Below are positions 5,503-9,756 of a stretch of DNA of 9,756 bases, piece by piece (position 1 is the stretch's first letter; each line of letters opens with the position of its first letter). This DNA is from Patescibacteria group bacterium (GTDB lineage: Bacteria > Patescibacteriota > Patescibacteriia > Patescibacteriales > UBA12465): NCBI GenBank assembly GCA_021734825.1, contig JAIPIE010000029.1:1-9756 (forward strand), given 5' to 3'. A program made the position numbers and the translations under genes. Below the pieces are notes generated by a model, which was not told the DNA's origin, ran no database searches, and was given only the letters and a program-made list of their open reading frames with translations.

Positions 5503-6717
5503 ATGATTATTGGTATTGATGCTTCTCGCGCCAATAGAGCATTACGGACTGGTACTGAATGGTATTCTTTTTATATCATTCAATCTTTGGCTAGCATTGA
5601 TCGAACTAATCAATATATTTTATATATCGATAAAGAGCTTGAGCCAGATCTTGCCCAAGCGTTGAAGCCCTATCCAAATTTTAGTTTTAAAATATTAAAA
5701 TGGCCATTAAAATATTTCTGGACCCTAGGACGTTTAAGTTGGGAAATGTTAAATAATCCTCCGCAGGTCTTATTTGTCCCTGCTCACTCCCTGCCTTTAA
5801 TCCACCCTCGTCATACAGTCAATACTATCCATGATATCGCTTTTATGCGCGAAGCTGAGCTCTATCAAAAAAAGAAAGTTCGTCTGGAAAATCGATTATT
5901 GAAAGGCCTGCTTAATATTTTTACACGCTTAATCACTCGTGGTCGCTATCAATCAAATTCTTTAGATTATCTAAAATGGTCAACTGCTTACTCTCTAAAG
6001 CATTCACGTCAGGTTATTGCCGTTTCTAATTTTACCAAGCAAGAATTACTAGCTACTTATAAGCAGGCGGATGATAAAAAAATTAAGGTTGTTTATAATG
6101 GTTATCCAGAGAAGCTCTATCGTTTTATAGAGTCCGATGTTCAGAGAAAAGCAATCTTAGATAAATATGCTTTAAGGGAACCGTTTTTTCTTTATGTTGG
6201 TCGTTTAGAAAAAAAGAAAAATACCCATACTTTAGTGGAAGCTTTCGCCATCTTTAAAGAATCACACCCAGAATCAAACACTCAATTAGTTTTAATTGGC
6301 AATGCTGGTTATGGCTACGATGAGGTTAAGTATATCTTAGAAGAATATAACTTAAGCAGAGAAGTGATTATGCCTGGATGGATTCCAGAAGTTGATATGC
6401 CGGCAATATTTAGTGCTGCCACTGCTTTTGTTTTTCCAACTTTGCATGAAGGTTTTGGTATTCCAGTTATTCAGGCCATGGCTTGCGGTGTGCCAACTTT
6501 AGTTTCAGATATCCCAGTTTTGCGAGAAATTGCCGCAACAGCTTCTTTATTTTTTGATCCTCGTGACCGCATGCAGTTAGCAGAAGTTATTCATCGCGTT
6601 GATGTTGACGCTAGTTTGCGCCAAGAATTAAAAACTAAGGGATTAGCGCGAGCGGCTCAGTTTAGTTGGCAGAAGTCAGCTGCGGAAACCCTACAAATTT
6701 TGACAACACTTGAATAA
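5503..6717 (+). CDS. GT4-type (GT-B fold) glycosyltransferase
   Basis: A 404-residue family 1/GT4 glycosyltransferase that would move a sugar from a nucleotide donor to a glycan or lipid acceptor at the inner face of the membrane. The N-terminal acceptor domain starts with MIIGIDASRANRALRTGTEW, including the loop around G17. The C-terminal donor domain includes YVGRLEKKKN (VGR at 232-234), then FPTLHEGFGIPVIQAMACGVP. E316 is the first residue of the EX7E motif, but the second position is Q324 instead of Glu. I chose ATG 5503 because it gives the usual MxIGID beginning; an in-frame TTG at 5446 lies inside mreB. No membrane segment is evident. Co-transcription with mreB (4-base gap) and nearby nucleotide-sugar genes point to envelope glycan synthesis. 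Donor and acceptor are unknown. Confidence 0.92.
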   Translation: MIIGIDASRANRALRTGTEWYSFYIIQSLASIDRTNQYILYIDKELEPDLAQALKPYPNFSFKILKWPLKYFWTLGRLSWEMLNNPPQVLFVPAHSLPLIHPRHTVNTIHDIAFMREAELYQKKKVRLENRLLKGLLNIFTRLITRGRYQSNSLDYLKWSTAYSLKHSRQVIAVSNFTKQELLATYKQADDKKIKVVYNGYPEKLYRFIESDVQRKAILDKYALREPFFLYVGRLEKKKNTHTLVEAFAIFKESHPESNTQLVLIGNAGYGYDEVKYILEEYNLSREVIMPGWIPEVDMPAIFSAATAFVFPTLHEGFGIPVIQAMACGVPTLVSDIPVLREIAATASLFFDPRDRMQLAEVIHRVDVDASLRQELKTKGLARAAQFSWQKSAAETLQILTTLE

Positions 6718-6727
6718 ATATAGGCAT

Positions 6728-6755
6728 TTATTAAAGCAATTAAATATGTTATGAT
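6728..6755 (+). promoter_or_regulatory. candidate extended -10 promoter for the S8 protease gene
   Basis: TATGAT (6750-6755) preceded by TG at 6747-6748 gives an extended -10, TGTTATGAT. A weak -35, TTATTA at 6728-6733, lies 16 bases upstream. Transcription would start near 6762, leaving almost no leader before ATG 6765. The 9-mer ATGTTATGA is repeated at 6746-6754 and 6760-6768, the second copy spanning the start codon. The 47-base gap and promoter-like motif suggest that the protease can be expressed separately from the glycosyltransferase gene. Confidence 0.35.
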
Positions 6756-6764
6756 AAAGATGTT

Positions 6765-8807
6765 ATGAAAAAATTCGTGACATCTTTTTTAGCAATATTT
6801 TTTCTTATAGTTCCGACTGTCGGTGCTAGCTTTTTGCCGAATGATACTTTTTATAACTATCAATGGTATTTATCCCGTATTAAGGCGCCAGCAGCTTGGG
6901 AGCAAGTAAATGCTAGTCCTGATATTACTATTGCCATTATTGACGCTGGTATAGAAATTAATCATCCGGATTTAAAAGATAATATTTGGAAAAATATTAA
7001 AGAAATTCCTGATAATAATATCGATGATGACGCTAACGGTTTTATTGATGATGTTAATGGTTGGGATTTTGTACAGAACCTTCCTGATCCATCACCTAAG
7101 TTTGATGAAGACTGGACCGAATCTGGCATTTCTCATGGCACGACCGTGGCCGGCATTATTGCCGCCACCGGGAATAATAGGGAGGGCATTACTGGTATTA
7201 CTTGGAAGGCAAAATTGATGCCGCTAAGAGCTTTGAATGATAAAGGCGAAGGTCGCATTAGTTCGGTAATTAGAGCAATTGATTACGCTATTCATAATGG
7301 CGCTGATATTATTAATTTAAGTTTTGTTGGTTTTAATTATAGTCAGGCTTTACAGGATGCAATTCAACGGGCTTATGATGCTGGCGTGATTGTAGTTGCT
7401 GCCGCTGGTAATGAACAAGCTGACGGCGAAGGTTATAATAGTGATAATGATCCTATTTATCCAGCTTGTTATGATGGCATTAATGGTGAAAATATGGTTA
7501 TTGGTGTGGCGGCTACCGACGCCCTTGATCAAAAGGCAGACTTTTCTAGCTATGGTTTTAAATGTGTTGATATTACTGCCCCTGGTGTGAGTTTTTTTGG
7601 CACCATTACTCTTGGTGGTAATCCGATTGAGCCAAATGCACATTATGATGGTTTTTGGTCAGGAACTTCAATGGCCACTCCAGTTATTAGTGGCTCTTTA
7701 GCTTTAATCGCTGAGGCAAATCCGCAATTAAGTTCGCGTGATATTGTTAATATTTTATTTCAGTCTGCTGATAATATTAGTCGTTTGAATCCTGAATATT
7801 TGGGACAGCTGGGGAATGGTAGAGTAAATCTTTATCGAGCTATAAATATTGCCAAAGAACGTCTTTATTCAAAACTAGGACGATTAATGTTTATAGCCGA
7901 TAATACTGCAGATGGCATCGCTACTAGTTCTGAGTTAGTTATAAGTAATAAAAGTGGAGCCGTTTTAGAAAATATTAAATTAACGGAACTGGCGGCTGGG
8001 CAGGGCCTTGCTTCTGGTGACGTTGATGGCAATAACGAAGATGAAATTATTATTGGTAGTGCCCCTGGAAATGAACCTTATATTAATATTTATGGACCAA
8101 AAGGAGATTTACGTGGACGTTTCTTAGTTTATAATCGTAATTTTAAAGGCGGCTTTAGCGTGGCTGTGGCTGATATCAATGATGATGGTAAGGCGGAAAT
8201 TATTGTCGGCGCTGGTGCTGGCGGCGGACCACATGTACGCATTTTTGATCATAAAAGTGTGTTAAAGGGACAATTTTTTGCTTTTGAAGAAAATTTTCAT
8301 GGTGGCGTTAATGTGGCGGCTGGCAATATTGACGGTCGCGGTGCTGCCGAAATAATTGTTGCCAGAGGTGCCGGATTAACTCCAGAAGTAAAAATATTTG
8401 ATCGTCACGGTAATTTAGAGGGTCAATTTTTTGCTTACGAACGTAGCTTTAAGGGTGGCGTACAGTTAGCGATTGCTAATACTGATGGTCGTAATGATAA
8501 TAATAAAGAAGAAATAATTGTCGCTCCTGGCGCCGGTAGAGAGCCCTTAATTAGAATATTTTCTAATAAAGCAGTACTTAAAAAAGAGTTTTTAGCCTAT
8601 GGCCGTAATTGGCAAGGTGGTATTAATATAGCTGCTACCGATTTAGATAATGATGGTAGGGCGGATATTGTCACTGGCGCTAAATCAGGGGCAACACCGC
8701 ATGTGCGGGTATTTAATGGGCAAGGAGAGTTAGTGGAGTCTTTTTACGCCTATGCCGATGATTTTAAGGGTGGTGTTAATGTATCAACAATAAATATTAT
8801 TAACTAA
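6765..8807 (+). CDS. secreted S8 (subtilisin-family) protease with C-terminal FG-GAP-like repeats
   Basis: This 680-residue protein has a signal peptide (MKKF..., hydrophobic 8-17, likely cleavage after VGA at 21) and is expected outside the cytoplasmic membrane. The subtilase domain follows at once (QWYLSRIKAPAAW, 33-45) with no recognisable I9 propeptide. The catalytic triad is D60 (IIDAGIEINHPDL), H124 (SHGTTVAG) and S302 (GTSMATP), with oxyanion-hole N216 in AAGNE. An acidic insertion, DNNIDDDANGFIDD (83-96), resembles calcium-binding loops of this family. Only two cysteines occur, C235 and C267, both in the protease domain and possibly a disulfide. After a linker (about 365-410), five FG-GAP/VCBS-like repeats run to the C-terminus, probably forming a beta-propeller for binding. 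There is no LPxTG, C-terminal membrane anchor or other obvious surface anchor. The native substrate is unknown. Confidence 0.93.
   Translation: MKKFVTSFLAIFFLIVPTVGASFLPNDTFYNYQWYLSRIKAPAAWEQVNASPDITIAIIDAGIEINHPDLKDNIWKNIKEIPDNNIDDDANGFIDDVNGWDFVQNLPDPSPKFDEDWTESGISHGTTVAGIIAATGNNREGITGITWKAKLMPLRALNDKGEGRISSVIRAIDYAIHNGADIINLSFVGFNYSQALQDAIQRAYDAGVIVVAAAGNEQADGEGYNSDNDPIYPACYDGINGENMVIGVAATDALDQKADFSSYGFKCVDITAPGVSFFGTITLGGNPIEPNAHYDGFWSGTSMATPVISGSLALIAEANPQLSSRDIVNILFQSADNISRLNPEYLGQLGNGRVNLYRAINIAKERLYSKLGRLMFIADNTADGIATSSELVISNKSGAVLENIKLTELAAGQGLASGDVDGNNEDEIIIGSAPGNEPYINIYGPKGDLRGRFLVYNRNFKGGFSVAVADINDDGKAEIIVGAGAGGGPHVRIFDHKSVLKGQFFAFEENFHGGVNVAAGNIDGRGAAEIIVARGAGLTPEVKIFDRHGNLEGQFFAYERSFKGGVQLAIANTDGRNDNNKEEIIVAPGAGREPLIRIFSNKAVLKKEFLAYGRNWQGGINIAATDLDNDGRADIVTGAKSGATPHVRVFNGQGELVESFYAYADDFKGGVNVSTINIIN
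7998..8804 (+). repeat. five FG-GAP-like protein repeats, 51-residue period
   Basis: The acidic loops begin at residues 419 (DVDGNNEDE), 470 (DINDDGKAE), 521 (NIDGRGAAE), 572 (NTDGRNDNNKEE) and 626 (DLDNDGRAD), a period of 51, 51, 51 and 54; the last step is longer because of a short insertion. Each unit continues with EIIVGAGAG, a VRIF-type strand, a G-x-F-(F/L)-A-Y strand and F-x-GG-V. The final unit stops at GGVNVSTINIIN, a half repeat that could close a propeller with the first. DxDxDG-type loops suggest calcium binding. Loops 3 and 4 have Asn in the first position. Confidence 0.85.
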
Positions 8808-8811
8808 ATAT

Positions 8812-9756
8812 ATGTCCAAGCAAGTAATTTTCGAGAAAAAAAATGTGCTCGTAGCTGGTGGCGCTGGCTTTATCGGCTCACATCTTTGTGATGAATTATT
8901 AAAGACGAGCAAAGTGATTTGTGTCGATAATTTTTCTACCAGCACAGAAAGAAATATTGACCACTTACTCTCTCATCCCGATTTTGTGTTTATTAATCAT
9001 GATTTAGCCAAGCCCCTTGATTGGATTAATTTACCAGATTTGAAAAAATTTAAGTTGGAATTTCAAGGGATTCAAGAAATATACAATCTTGCTTGTCCCA
9101 TGTCACCATTAAACTTCCTTGCTAATCGTTTAAGCATTCTTGAGGCCAATTCAATGGTAGTGAAAAATCTCTTAGAATTAGCGGTGAGTTTCAAGACTAA
9201 GTTTATGCATTTTTCTTCGGCAGTTGTTTATGGTCCACGACAACCAGAAGAGGCGGGCATAAAAGTGGATGAAAATTTTATGGGACTACTTGATAATTTA
9301 TCCGTGCGCAGCGCTTATGACGAAGGCAAGCGCTTTGCGGAAAGCATGGTCATAAATTATCGGGATATTTTTCAATTAGATGCCAAGATAATTCGTCTCT
9401 TCCGTACTTATGGCCCGCGTATGGAGTTAAACGATGATCAAATGTTGCCTGATATGATTAATAATGCACTTGATGGTAAAGATGTAGCTATATTTGGTGA
9501 TGAACGTTTTTCTTCTTCTTTCTGTTACATTGATGATGCGATTGATGCCATTATGAAGATGATGAAATCTAAGCATATGGGGCCGATTAACATCGGCTCT
9601 GATGTGAGCGTTAATTTGACCGACTTGGCTATGATGATTATTAAGGAAACAAACTCTGAGTCAAATATTGTCTATCAAGATGGACATATATTCTTTAGTG
9701 AGTTGTCTTTGCCTGATATAAAAAAGGCTAAGGATGAACTTGGCTGGATGCCGGTA
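8812..9756 (+). CDS. UDP-glucuronate decarboxylase-like SDR epimerase/dehydratase (3' end outside window)
   Basis: The frame opens at ATG 8812, 4 bases after the protease stop, and is still open at base 9756 (315 codons). It is an extended SDR nucleotide-sugar enzyme: NAD-binding GGAGFIGSHL at 16-25, D39 at the end of strand 2 for NAD ribose, and YDEGK with catalytic Y169 and K173. The segments EIYNLACPMSPLNF, SAYDEGKRFAE, RTYGPRM and SFCYIDD match UDP-glucuronate decarboxylase (UXS) best. Two positions do not fit: the STSEVYG strand reads SSAVVYG (135-141), with V138 in place of the catalytic Glu, and the Arg of the TR(S/A)F(C/Q)Y segment is S235. SSAVVYG resembles GalE-type epimerases instead. 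The reaction is therefore uncertain; a sugar nucleotide substrate is likely. The last bases, ELGWMPV, approach the normal C-terminal region, so little is missing. Confidence 0.85.
   Translation, partial: MSKQVIFEKKNVLVAGGAGFIGSHLCDELLKTSKVICVDNFSTSTERNIDHLLSHPDFVFINHDLAKPLDWINLPDLKKFKLEFQGIQEIYNLACPMSPLNFLANRLSILEANSMVVKNLLELAVSFKTKFMHFSSAVVYGPRQPEEAGIKVDENFMGLLDNLSVRSAYDEGKRFAESMVINYRDIFQLDAKIIRLFRTYGPRMELNDDQMLPDMINNALDGKDVAIFGDERFSSSFCYIDDAIDAIMKMMKSKHMGPINIGSDVSVNLTDLAMMIIKETNSESNIVYQDGHIFFSELSLPDIKKAKDELGWMPV

Noticed and set aside
6700..6705. Perfect TTGACA as a -35 box for the protease
   Set aside because: No acceptable -10 lies 15-19 bases downstream, and it falls inside the glycosyltransferase coding sequence.
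6713..6732. Inverted repeat AATAAAT / ATTTATT as a terminator after the glycosyltransferase
   Set aside because: The 7-bp stem is all A-T, overlaps the stop codon and is not followed by a T-run.

Overview
The window is an AT-rich stretch of bacterial DNA in which every recognisable gene lies on the + strand, packed with gaps of 3 to about 150 bases. The gene content, lack of visible Shine-Dalgarno sites, exclusive TAA stops and an exported subtilase carrying FG-GAP-like repeats suggest a Candidate Phyla Radiation (Patescibacteria) genome, probably of the Parcubacteria/Falkowbacteria type. This is an inference from style and gene families; no rRNA or other marker is present. The standard bacterial code fits, since TGA is not needed as a sense codon in any gene.

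Layout, left to right. (1) 1-468: the 3' part of a multi-pass membrane protein resembling MreD. (2) 498-3822: a PfkB-type kinase, an RmlC-like cupin epimerase, a HIT-family nucleotide hydrolase/transferase, an unrecognised 138-residue protein and dTDP-glucose 4,6-dehydratase (RmlB). (3) 3781-3963: an array of short AT-rich repeats that overlaps the end of rmlB and contains a perfect 55-bp duplication. (4) 3970-4395: a stand-alone response-regulator receiver domain. (5) 4396-4490: an intergenic region with two copies of a GC-containing 8-bp palindrome. (6) 4491-5498: the actin-like shape protein MreB. (7) 5503-6717: a GT4-type glycosyltransferase. (8) 6765-8807: a secreted S8 protease joined to five 51-residue FG-GAP-like repeats. 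(9) 8812 to the right edge: a partial SDR-family nucleotide-sugar enzyme related to UDP-glucuronate decarboxylase.

Taken together this looks like a cell-envelope locus: cell shape (MreB, MreD-like), nucleotide-sugar synthesis (RmlB, RmlC-like, the SDR), glycan assembly (GT4) and an exported surface protease. rmlA and rmlD are not in the window, so a complete dTDP-rhamnose pathway cannot be claimed. I did not find a clearly new defence or mobile system. The most unusual items are the repeat family that has become part of the rmlB reading frame, and the SDR enzyme, which keeps the fold motifs but appears to lack two residues expected of a decarboxylase.
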